Shown one piece after another: positions 1-5,420 of a DNA stretch of 5,533 nucleotides. The notes under the pieces are model-generated. The model saw nothing but the letters and a program-made list of their open reading frames with translations. It did not search any database and had not been told where the DNA came from. The DNA comes from Deltaproteobacteria bacterium (GTDB lineage: Bacteria; Desulfobacterota; Anaeroferrophillalia; Anaeroferrophillales; Tharpellaceae), in contig DAOWIX010000135.1 in assembly GCA_030640695.1 (NCBI GenBank), positions 1 through 5,533 on the forward strand, written 5' to 3'. Position 1 is the first letter of the stretch; the number at the start of each line of letters is the position of its first letter. Both the position numbers and the translations under genes were made by a program.

Positions 1-126
1 CGTGGAGATGTTATAGCTATCGACCATTTCGGGGCTTCAGCCCCGGCGTCAGTGCTTTTTCAACAGTTTAGAATTACTAAAGAAGAGATTATTAGACGGG
101 CCGTGGGCTTGTGTGCAGGGCTGTGA
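1..126 (+). CDS. tkt: Transketolase, C-terminal end (partial, 5' end outside the window)
   Basis: Frame 1 is open from the first base and ends at TGA (124-126), giving 41 residues. They include IDHFGASAPASVLFQQF and then ITKEEIIRRAVGL. The block (I/D)-x-FGASAP followed about 12 residues later by a helix of the type 'T-x-E-x-(I/V)-(I/V)-x-(R/A)-A' is the usual C-terminal signature of transketolase, near the end of its third domain. The enzyme is a thiamine-diphosphate-dependent cytosolic protein that moves two-carbon units between sugar phosphates in the pentose phosphate pathway. Only the tail is present, so catalytic residues cannot be checked. It lies 67 nt upstream of a glucose-6-phosphate isomerase on the same strand, which fits a sugar-phosphate operon. 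The call rests on a short but distinctive motif; another member of the transketolase family (such as a DXS-like enzyme) is less likely. Confidence 0.85.
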   Translation, partial: RGDVIAIDHFGASAPASVLFQQFRITKEEIIRRAVGLCAGL

Positions 127-172
127 TGAATGATGAATGATGAGTGTAATCTTTTTTTCATGACTCATCATT
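124..172 (+). repeat. Heptamer repeats and 10-bp inverted repeat in the tkt-pgi gap
   Basis: Starting at the transketolase stop codon there are three tandem heptamers: TGATGAA (124-130), TGATGAA (131-137) and TGATGAG (138-144). The last one overlaps the left arm of a perfect 10-bp inverted repeat, AATGATGAGT (136-145) with ACTCATCATT (163-172), separated by a 17-nt loop that contains seven T residues. In the RNA this would form an A/U-rich hairpin just ahead of the isomerase ribosome binding site. It could mark a processing site or affect translation, or be a chance product of a simple repeat. It is not a convincing terminator, because the T run lies in the loop rather than after the stem. 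Confidence 0.55.
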
Positions 173-178
173 TCTTTC

Positions 179-188
179 AAAGGTGGTG
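179..188 (+). promoter_or_regulatory. Ribosome binding site of the isomerase gene
   Basis: AAAGGTGGTG matches the complement of the 16S rRNA 3' end (AAAGGAGGTG) at nine of ten positions and ends 5 nt before the ATG at 194. It is the best Shine-Dalgarno match seen in the window and fixes the isomerase start. Confidence 0.8.
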
Positions 189-193
189 TAGAT

Positions 194-1927
194 ATGTCCG
201 ATATTATTCTGAATAGTTTAGAAACCCATGCAGGAACAGGATCTAAAGCGCTGGCTGAGCGCTTAAGTCGGTGGGATAAAGATGATATCGCGGCTCGCAT
301 CTGGCAACGTGACGGCACTGTCTGGGTTGGTGATCCGGAGCTTGCTCAAAACACTCCTGAATTAAGTAATCGTCTGGATTGGCTCGAACTTCCCGAGATA
401 ATGGTTGAAGCTCTCTCTGACCTCGATGGATTTATCGTCGAGGTGTTAGCTTCAGGTTTTACGCGGGTTGTTGTCCTTGGGATGGGGGGCAGCAGTTTGA
501 TTGCCGAGGTCTGGGCCAAGGTGTTTGGCGTGGCTGAAGGCTTTTTTCCGGTCACTATTCTTGACAGCACCCATCCCTTGGTCGTTTCCAGCGTCATTGA
601 ATCTGGAGATCTTGAGAGTACTCTCTTCCTGGTTTCGAGCAAATCGGGCGGAACCCTGGAAACCCTATCCTTCTTTAACTTTTTTTACCATCAATTAAGC
701 CTCCTGAAAGAAAATCCTGGTGAAAACTTTGTCGCAATTACCGATCCCGGCTCCAAACTTGAGGGTCTGGCGCGGGATCGAGCTTTTCGTAAAACCTTCC
801 CTACACCTTCCGAGGTTGGCGGTCGTTATTCGGCTCTGACCCTATTTGGTCTTCTGCCGGCGGCCTTGCTGGGTTTGCCGGTTAAGGATCTTTTGGAAAA
901 AGCTCAGGCGATGATGGCAGCCTGTGCCCCCGAGATCAACGCTGGGGACAATCCGGCTCTGCAATTGGGAGCCTTTCTTGGCGAGATGGCACAGGCTGGT
1001 CGCGATAAACTGACTCTGGTATTGTCTCCGCAATTGCAGCCTTTTGCGGTATGGCTCGAACAACTGATTGCAGAAAGTACAGGTAAAAAAGGTTTCGGTC
1101 TGGTACCGGTCATTGTTGGTGGATATGAAAATCTGCCTTTTCTCGATAGAGATAATGAGCCTGCAAAGGATCGTCTTTATCTTTTTCTGCGACTTGCAGA
1201 TGACGAAAATTCGGCGCTTGATCAGGCCTGGAGCAGGGTTCAGGTAGATCAAGAACCATCAGCTTTGATAACCATTAATGAAATTTTGAACTTGGCCCAG
1301 GAGATCTGGCGTTTTGAGCTTGCAACTGCGGCCGTTGGGGTCGTTCTGGGTCTCAACCCCTTTGATCAACCAGACGTTGAAGCGGCCAAAATCGGGGCCC
1401 GCCAAGCGATGCTCGCCTGGCAGGAGAGTGGAGTCTTGCCGACGTTAGAGAGGCTTTTTGATGGGGCTGATTTGAAAATTAACGGCAGTCATCATTTCGC
1501 CGGCATTGCCAATCTAAAGGCCGGGCTCAAAAGATTTATTGATGCCGTCACTCCTGGTGACTATATCGCTCTGCTGGTCTATTTGCCTCAGACTCGGTCG
1601 CTTGATATGGCCCTGCAACAACTCCAAAAAAAGTTGCAAGATTTTTGTCGGGTGCCGGTGACCATCGGTTACGGCCCCCGTTTTCTGCACTCTACCGGCC
1701 AGCTTCATAAAGGTGATGGCAATCACGGTCTCTTTTTGCAGATCAGTGGTGCTTTGGAGAAGAATTTGCCGTTACCGGATAGCGGTTACAGTTTTGCCAC
1801 CTTGATTGCCGCCCAGGCCCAAGGTGACTATCAGGCTCTGCGAAATGCCGGACGCCGGATTATGTCCTTGGAATTGGCGAGCGCCAATATTGATAAAATT
1901 CTGCTCTCTCTGGCCGACAATGAGTAA
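194..1927 (+). CDS. pgi: Glucose-6-phosphate isomerase, of the transaldolase-fusion (Tal-Pgi) type but stand-alone
   Basis: The 577-aa product should interconvert glucose 6-phosphate and fructose 6-phosphate in the cytosol. It shows the two SIS-type sugar-phosphate-binding domains of the family: GMGGSSL at 96-102 and SSKSGGTLET at 148-157 (phosphate-binding loops), GGRYSALTLFGLLP at 209-222, and WLEQLIAESTGKKG at 287-300 with the likely catalytic Glu294. An INGSHHF segment at 429-435 may supply the histidine for ring opening, and GYGPRFLHSTGQLHKG at 492-507 carries a lysine in a conserved C-terminal block. The spacing of these blocks, the roughly 80-residue N-terminal lead-in with its W-x-x-DP and NRLDWL segments, and the HSTGQLHKG block resemble the isomerase half of Tal-Pgi fusion proteins rather than the E. 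coli-type enzyme. No transaldolase domain is attached: the start follows a strong ribosome binding site and the transketolase stop lies just upstream. The stop codon overlaps the glucokinase start by 8 nt. I am confident of the isomerase family and less so of the lineage assignment. Confidence 0.93.
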   Translation: MSDIILNSLETHAGTGSKALAERLSRWDKDDIAARIWQRDGTVWVGDPELAQNTPELSNRLDWLELPEIMVEALSDLDGFIVEVLASGFTRVVVLGMGGSSLIAEVWAKVFGVAEGFFPVTILDSTHPLVVSSVIESGDLESTLFLVSSKSGGTLETLSFFNFFYHQLSLLKENPGENFVAITDPGSKLEGLARDRAFRKTFPTPSEVGGRYSALTLFGLLPAALLGLPVKDLLEKAQAMMAACAPEINAGDNPALQLGAFLGEMAQAGRDKLTLVLSPQLQPFAVWLEQLIAESTGKKGFGLVPVIVGGYENLPFLDRDNEPAKDRLYLFLRLADDENSALDQAWSRVQVDQEPSALITINEILNLAQEIWRFELATAAVGVVLGLNPFDQPDVEAAKIGARQAMLAWQESGVLPTLERLFDGADLKINGSHHFAGIANLKAGLKRFIDAVTPGDYIALLVYLPQTRSLDMALQQLQKKLQDFCRVPVTIGYGPRFLHSTGQLHKGDGNHGLFLQISGALEKNLPLPDSGYSFATLIAAQAQGDYQALRNAGRRIMSLELASANIDKILLSLADNE

Positions 1928-2921
1928 GCTGGTTCTGGCCGGAGATATTGGCGCGACAAAAACCAACCTCGGCCTTTTTAGGCAAGGTTCACAAGGCCTG
2001 GAAAGAGTATCTTTTTGCAACTTTCCGAGTTGTGAGGAAAAGGGGTTTGTCCGGCAGGTCAGAGCATTCTTGTGTCAGAATGGAGCGGAGTCAGAGTTGG
2101 CGGCGATCTGTTTTGGTGTGGCCGGGCCAGTTCATGATGGTTGTGTCGAGGCCACCAATCTCGGTTTGAAGCTCAACGAAAAGGCTTTGCAAAGAGAGTT
2201 CGCTTGTCCCACTCTCTCTCTGGTTAATGATCTCTATGCCACGGCCGCTGCCATTCCTCTACTTGAGGACGGTAAATTAGCTGTTTTGCAACCGGGAAGT
2301 AATGCTCAGAGCGCCAGCGCAACGACTGTGGTTCTGGCTCCGGGTACCGGTCTGGGGATGGCCTTTCTGATTGGAGCGAAAAACCTTCACATTATCGCTT
2401 CCGAAGGCGGTCATGCCGATTTTGCTCCTCGTAATGAAGATGAAGTTGAGTTATGGCGTTATCTTAAACTTCGCTTTGGCCGGGTCAGCCGGGAGCGTTT
2501 GCTTTCCGGGCCCGGCTTGCTCAATATCTATGACTGGCTCAGGCAAAAGGGCGGAACCCCAGCTTGCGCTATAGCGACCTCCTCTCTTTCCGCTTCCAAG
2601 GCGAGTGCTGCGGAAGTTGTTGCCGCCGCTGATATTGGCGAAGATCGCTTGGCTGTGCAAGCCTTGGAAACCTTTGTCTCCCTGCTCGGAAGTGTGGCAG
2701 GCGATCTTGCCGTTACCGGAATGGCTGCCGGAGGGCTCTTTCTGGCGGGCGGCATTCCAGTCAAGATTATCGACCATTTGTTTAAGGATCGATTCCTTTC
2801 AGCTTTTCGCGACAAAGGTCGTATGGCCTCTTGGCTTGAGCGAGTTCCGGTAAAAGTTGTTCTTGATCCTGAAGCGGCTCTTTTAGGGGCGGCCCGAATT
2901 GCTTCTTGTGCAGTGGTTTAG
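1920..2921 (+). CDS. glk: Glucokinase (bacterial Glk family)
   Basis: The 333-aa product phosphorylates glucose with ATP to give glucose 6-phosphate. Motifs in order: DIGATKT at 9-15 (phosphate-1 loop of the ASKHA fold), GVAGPV at 66-71, TN at 79-80, VNDLYA at 102-107 with the likely catalytic base Asp104, PGTGLG at 141-146, SEGGHADFAP at 161-170 (sugar-contacting Glu and His), SRERLLSGPGLLNIY at 190-204, GGLFLAGGI at 271-279 and DPEAALLGAARIA near the end. The EGGHxDFAP and ER(L/F)LSGPGL blocks place it with E. coli-type Glk rather than with ROK-family kinases, since no ROK zinc-cysteine cluster is visible. An in-frame upstream start at 1806 would add 38 residues ahead of the nucleotide-binding loop and overlap pgi by 122 nt, so I use the ATG at 1920. 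It overlaps the pgi stop (ATGAGTAA) and has no clear Shine-Dalgarno site, pointing to translational coupling. Length is close to the usual 320-340 aa. Confidence 0.94.
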   Translation: MSKLVLAGDIGATKTNLGLFRQGSQGLERVSFCNFPSCEEKGFVRQVRAFLCQNGAESELAAICFGVAGPVHDGCVEATNLGLKLNEKALQREFACPTLSLVNDLYATAAAIPLLEDGKLAVLQPGSNAQSASATTVVLAPGTGLGMAFLIGAKNLHIIASEGGHADFAPRNEDEVELWRYLKLRFGRVSRERLLSGPGLLNIYDWLRQKGGTPACAIATSSLSASKASAAEVVAAADIGEDRLAVQALETFVSLLGSVAGDLAVTGMAAGGLFLAGGIPVKIIDHLFKDRFLSAFRDKGRMASWLERVPVKVVLDPEAALLGAARIASCAVV

Positions 2922-2997
2922 CATTAGACGTTGGCCGGAGTTTTCTCAATATTTCAGTTGACATCAACCAGTTACCAGTGCTTTTTATTCTGACAAC

Positions 2998-3207
2998 TCA
3001 GACGGCCGGGGCTCCCAGGTCTTTGGCAATGACATCTTGAATAAATTCGAGCATGCTCTTGCCGTCCTTATATGGAACTTTAATGTTGGCGTGCATCTTG
3101 TCTGAAGCGATAAGTTCTTCACTGTTACCAATCAGGGCCCAACCTTTACCCTTGTAAGTTAAGACCAGTCCATCTTCCATCGTGTAGCATTTCACCTGTT
3201 CTGACAT
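2998..3207 (-). CDS. Small protein of unknown function (69 aa)
   Basis: I do not recognise this family. The 69-residue product starts MSEQVKCYTMEDGLVLTYKG and ends DVIAKDLGAPAV. It has no signal peptide, membrane segment, zinc-binding cysteine cluster (one Cys only, residue 7) or obvious helix-turn-helix. The first half alternates hydrophobic and polar residues as in beta strands (VLTYKGKGWALIG at 15-27); the second half, roughly GKSMLEFIQDVIAKDL, looks like an amphipathic helix. A small cytosolic alpha/beta protein is the natural reading. Coding status is supported by a GAGGT ribosome binding site at 3217-3221, nine nt before the ATG, a promoter candidate upstream, and a position that fills the gap between two operons. 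It is convergent with glucokinase (76 nt between stops) and divergent from the LpdD-like gene (201 nt between starts). A link to either operon is not shown by the sequence. Confidence 0.75.
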   Translation of the reverse strand: MSEQVKCYTMEDGLVLTYKGKGWALIGNSEELIASDKMHANIKVPYKDGKSMLEFIQDVIAKDLGAPAV

Positions 3208-3232
3208 CTTGTCTTTACCTCATTGAAAATTT

Positions 3233-3260
3233 ATTTTATAAGAAGAATCAGTGCTGTCAG
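3233..3260 (-). promoter_or_regulatory. Candidate sigma-70 promoter for the 69-aa gene
   Basis: Read on the minus strand, CTGACA (3260-3255) matches the -35 consensus at five of six positions and TAAAAT (3238-3233) matches the -10 consensus at five of six, with a 16-nt spacer. Transcription would start near 3226, leaving a leader of about 20 nt that contains the GAGGT ribosome binding site. This is a pattern match only. Confidence 0.45.
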
Positions 3261-3288
3261 GTTGAAAACTTGCATTGATAAAAATCTA

Positions 3289-3341
3289 GGGATATCGGGT
3301 TGTTTTTGCGTTAGAAGTGGAAGAAAATCACCCGATATCCC
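3289..3341. repeat. Perfect 12-bp inverted repeat between divergent promoters
   Basis: GGGATATCGGGT (3289-3300) is the exact reverse complement of ACCCGATATCCC (3330-3341); the spacer is 29 nt. Each arm also contains the palindrome GATATC. The arm centres are 41 bp apart, close to four helical turns, so two copies of a DNA-binding protein could sit on the same face. The right arm lies about 60 bp upstream of the expected start of the LpdD-UbiX operon and both arms lie upstream of the promoter candidate for the 69-aa gene, which suits an activator or a shared regulator. An RNA hairpin is possible but no T run follows on either strand, so I do not call it a terminator. Confidence 0.6.
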
Positions 3342-3359
3342 GGGTTGCAAATTCCTAAC

Positions 3360-3387
3360 CGGACACCACTGAAGAAGAATATATAAT
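3360..3387 (+). promoter_or_regulatory. Candidate promoter of the lpdD-ubiX operon
   Basis: A perfect -10 hexamer TATAAT lies at 3382-3387. Sixteen nt upstream, CGGACA (3360-3365) matches the -35 consensus at four of six positions. Transcription would start near 3394, about 15 nt before the GTG at 3409. The poor -35 together with the inverted repeat just upstream would fit an activated promoter, which is inference. Confidence 0.5.
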
Positions 3388-3408
3388 TCTCTATAGTAGT
3401 AGTGAGAT

Positions 3409-3846
3409 GTGAAAAGTGCAAGACAGTATTTTCACCCTTTTTTATCTTTTTTGATGATGCGCTTATTTGCCAGCGATGAGAACGCTCTTTTTCCGATCAG
3501 GGCTCAGGTACAAGAGTTCATTAACGGTGATCTGTTGATAGTCGTTGAAGGTGGGGTAAGCCACATTGGTGCGGTCGGGCTCAGCCAGCCGCGGCCAAGT
3601 ATAAGTTCTCCTGGACAAAAACGAGCTTCCACCTCTCTTTTTACGGTTTTGGGCCACCGTGATGATGAAATTGTTAATGAGATGAGTGATCTGATTGTTG
3701 CGGCTACAGGCCGAACCGTGGTAGTTGTTGCCGGTCTCCATTTTCCTGAGCTTAAGAGAGAGGATATTGGTCTGTTGCAAAAAGAGTGGCAAAAACTTGC
3801 GCGGCAAATTGGTAAATCTTTTAAGACGGAGGGCAAGGATGTCTGA
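3409..3846 (+). CDS. lpdD: LpdD-like protein, putative prenylated-flavin chaperone
   Basis: The 145-aa product resembles LpdD, the small third protein encoded with UbiX-like (LpdB) and UbiD-like (LpdC) partners in gallate and related aromatic-acid decarboxylase systems. Family members are now described as chaperones for prenylated FMN. Recognisable blocks are GDLLIVVEGG at 40-49, SHIGAVGLSQPRPS at 51-64, STSLFTVLGHRDDEI at 74-88 and VVVVAGLHFPELKREDI at 104-120. The downstream ubiX gene overlaps by 8 nt and independently supports the call. The start is uncertain: GTG at 3409 has only a weak GTGAG-like ribosome binding site and adds an N-terminal piece with a hydrophobic stretch (residues 8-20). 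In-frame ATGs at 3454 and 3457 would give about 130 and 129 aa, closer to my recollection of the family length, but also lack a good site. The first gene of this operon, it follows a TATAAT promoter candidate. Its exact biochemical role is taken from the family, not from visible catalytic residues. Confidence 0.8.
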   Translation: MKSARQYFHPFLSFLMMRLFASDENALFPIRAQVQEFINGDLLIVVEGGVSHIGAVGLSQPRPSISSPGQKRASTSLFTVLGHRDDEIVNEMSDLIVAATGRTVVVVAGLHFPELKREDIGLLQKEWQKLARQIGKSFKTEGKDV

Positions 3847-4441
3847 AGCGGCTGCCGTAAAATCACTTGTTGTTGGTATCAGTGGGGCTTCTGGGGCTCT
3901 CTATGCTATCCGCCTGCTAATGGCCTTACGCGATATTCAAGAGGTTGAAACCCATCTCGTTATCTCTCCGGCGGGCGAGCAGATGGTTAAGCATGAGGCT
4001 TCAATGAAGCTTGATGAAGTTGTCGGCCTGGCTGATTTTAACTACTCTTCCGATGATTTTTTTGCCCCTATGGCGAGTGGTTCTTTCCGGGCTGCCGGAA
4101 TGGTGATTGTCCCCTGTTCAATGAAAAGGTTAGCCGGTATTGCCAACTCTTATGGTAACGACCTTATGGGCCGAGCTGCTGATGTTATGCTCAAAGAACG
4201 TCGTCGCCTGGTTCTGTTGGTTCGTGAAACCCCTCTGCATAGTGGACATCTTGAATTGATGCTCAAGGTTAGTCGTTTAGGAGGGGTGATTATGCCGCCG
4301 GTTCCGGCCCTCTATCAGAAACCTGCCACCATTGTCGAGATGGCCGATCATACTGTTGGCCGTATTCTTTCACTTTTTGATATTACAACCAAGCTCTATC
4401 AACCCTGGGGAGAAAAAGGAGTTAAATGTGAAAAAGAATAA
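3839..4441 (+). CDS. ubiX: UbiX-type flavin prenyltransferase
   Basis: The 200-aa product belongs to the UbiX/Pad1 flavoprotein family, which joins dimethylallyl (mono)phosphate to FMN and forms prenyl-FMN, the cofactor of UbiD-family decarboxylases. Visible motifs are GISGASGALY at 13-22 (FMN-binding loop), APMASGSF at 76-83, VPCSMKRLAGIANSYGNDL at 91-109, LKERRRLVLLVRETPL at 118-133 and GGVIMPPVPALYQKP at 148-162. Lys119, Arg129, Glu130, Tyr159 and Arg175 fall at a constant 10-residue offset from the active-site residues I recall for Pseudomonas UbiX (K129, R139, E140, Y169, R185), so the active site looks intact. I chose the ATG at 3839, which overlaps the lpdD stop (ATGTCTGA); an earlier in-frame start at 3725 would add 38 unconserved residues inside lpdD. 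Whether it serves ubiquinone or menaquinone synthesis or aromatic-acid metabolism cannot be told from the protein; the LpdD partner favours a dedicated UbiD-like enzyme. Confidence 0.94.
   Translation: MSEAAAVKSLVVGISGASGALYAIRLLMALRDIQEVETHLVISPAGEQMVKHEASMKLDEVVGLADFNYSSDDFFAPMASGSFRAAGMVIVPCSMKRLAGIANSYGNDLMGRAADVMLKERRRLVLLVRETPLHSGHLELMLKVSRLGGVIMPPVPALYQKPATIVEMADHTVGRILSLFDITTKLYQPWGEKGVKCEKE
4418..4421 (+). promoter_or_regulatory. Ribosome binding site that fixes the GTG start of the outer-membrane protein
   Basis: GGAG within AAAAAGGAG sits six nt before GTG at 4428, ideal spacing. The out-of-frame ATG at 4426 meets TGA at once. The site lies inside the ubiX coding region, just before its stop. 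Confidence 0.75.
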
Positions 4442-5420
4442 GTTTAATAGTCCGGTTCGTGTCCTGGCGCTTCTGCTCTGTTTCTGTGGTGTCCTCTTTT
4501 GTCGTCCACTCGCGGTTCAAGCCGGTGGTGGTAACTCCTATCCATTGGGGGCTGAAGCCTTTATGGTCGGAGCTTTCCCGCCGCCGGGGTTTTATTTAAT
4601 GAATTATACTTATTATTATACGGCTGATGAATTAAAGGATGATAATCGTAATAATAATCCGGTTTTTGATGAAGTAACCGTCTGGGCTGATGTTGTGCGT
4701 GGTATCTGGATCAGCGATTTTCAGATTCTTGGCGGCAGTTATGGCCAGCATCTCTTTGTCCCTTTTCTCAATGTCGATCTTGATTTCAAAGTCCCGGTCG
4801 GGCCGAAAACGAAACGAAGTTACAGTGATACCGATATACCTTACGTGATTTACAGTCCCTTCTTACTTGGGCATCACTTTATGCAAGGCAAACTGCATAC
4901 GGCTCTCTCACTTGTCGATATCTATATCCCGACCGGTCAGGATGACGAAAACCTGGCTGGAGTCGGGCACAATTTCTGGACCTTTGAGCCAGCTTTCGCG
5001 ATCACCTGGATGCCTGGTCCTTTCGAGTTTTCAGTCAAGATGATGTACGATTTTAACACTACTCAGGATGACTGTCCGACGCCTTATGGTTTTAATGTCG
5101 ACCGTGATCCGGGTGATGAATTTCATTGTGACTTCAGCGCTTCTTTCGGACTCAGTAAGAGTTTGCGGCTGGGGCTCAGCGGTTACTATTATCAACAGGT
5201 CACCGACGATGATTATGATATCGATTCGACCCTGCCACCACCTGTTCAAGATCTTTTGAGAGAGGATGAAGGCAACCGGAGCTCAGTTTGGGCCGTGGGG
5301 CCGGGGATCTGGTATAACTATAAAAATCTCTTCTTCTCATTTCGTAGTCAGTTTGAGTTCGAAGCCAAAAATAAATCGGAAGGGGTTAATGTCTGGGGCA
5401 AGATAACTTACGCTTTTTGA
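4428..5420 (+). CDS. Outer-membrane beta-barrel protein, Phenol_MetA_deg (COG4313) family, putative transporter
   Basis: Read from GTG at 4428, the 330-aa product starts MKKNKFNSPVRVLALLLCFC, a basic N-terminus followed by a hydrophobic core. Signal peptidase I cleavage is likely after AVQA (residue 32). The mature start, with YPLGAEAFMVGAFPPPGFYL at 38-57 then an NYTYYYTAD segment, is the recognisable opening of the family annotated as 'MetA-pathway of phenol degradation' or 'transporter'. Alternating aromatic and polar residues run through the rest (for example LRLGLSGYYYQQV and NLFFSFRSQFEFEAK), and the chain ends in ITYAF, the terminal Phe expected of BAM-inserted barrels. Some acidic loops (DDDYDID, DELKDDN) could face the exterior. 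The gene overlaps ubiX by 14 nt, so it belongs to the same transcript; passage of a hydrophobic or aromatic substrate or product of a UbiD-type reaction is inferred from that context. Direct enzymatic roles in phenol breakdown are not supported. The last 29 nt of the gene lie within the terminal palindrome, but the stop occurs in the arm read before the turn. Confidence 0.85.
   Translation: MKKNKFNSPVRVLALLLCFCGVLFCRPLAVQAGGGNSYPLGAEAFMVGAFPPPGFYLMNYTYYYTADELKDDNRNNNPVFDEVTVWADVVRGIWISDFQILGGSYGQHLFVPFLNVDLDFKVPVGPKTKRSYSDTDIPYVIYSPFLLGHHFMQGKLHTALSLVDIYIPTGQDDENLAGVGHNFWTFEPAFAITWMPGPFEFSVKMMYDFNTTQDDCPTPYGFNVDRDPGDEFHCDFSASFGLSKSLRLGLSGYYYQQVTDDDYDIDSTLPPPVQDLLREDEGNRSSVWAVGPGIWYNYKNLFFSFRSQFEFEAKNKSEGVNVWGKITYAF

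Noticed and set aside
30..60. Hairpin CGGGGC-TTCA-GCCCCG followed by a T run at 56-60, looking like a terminator
   Set aside because: It lies inside the transketolase C-terminal coding region (encoding FGASAPAS) and the T run is 10 nt away from the stem, so codon constraint explains it better.
842..1252. Long minus-strand open frame inside the isomerase gene
   Set aside because: It lies wholly within a gene with clear family motifs on the plus strand, has no recognisable domain or ribosome binding context, and is a shadow frame.
2922..2997. Possible terminator between the convergent glucokinase and 69-aa genes
   Set aside because: Only a 5-bp stem with a 2-nt loop (GTTGA-CA-TCAAC) and a direct repeat (CCAGT-TA-CCAGT) are present; the short T run is not adjacent to a usable stem on either strand.
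3289..3341. CRISPR, transposon end or attachment site reading of the inverted repeat
   Set aside because: There are only two inverted arms, no transposase or integrase, no target duplication and no repeat-spacer periodicity.
4428..4515. Lipoprotein signal at the start of the outer-membrane protein (Cys18, Cys20, Cys25 in the hydrophobic core)
   Set aside because: None of the cysteines is preceded by a proper lipobox (small residue at -1 with Leu at -3); AVQA with cleavage after residue 32 is a better signal peptidase I site.
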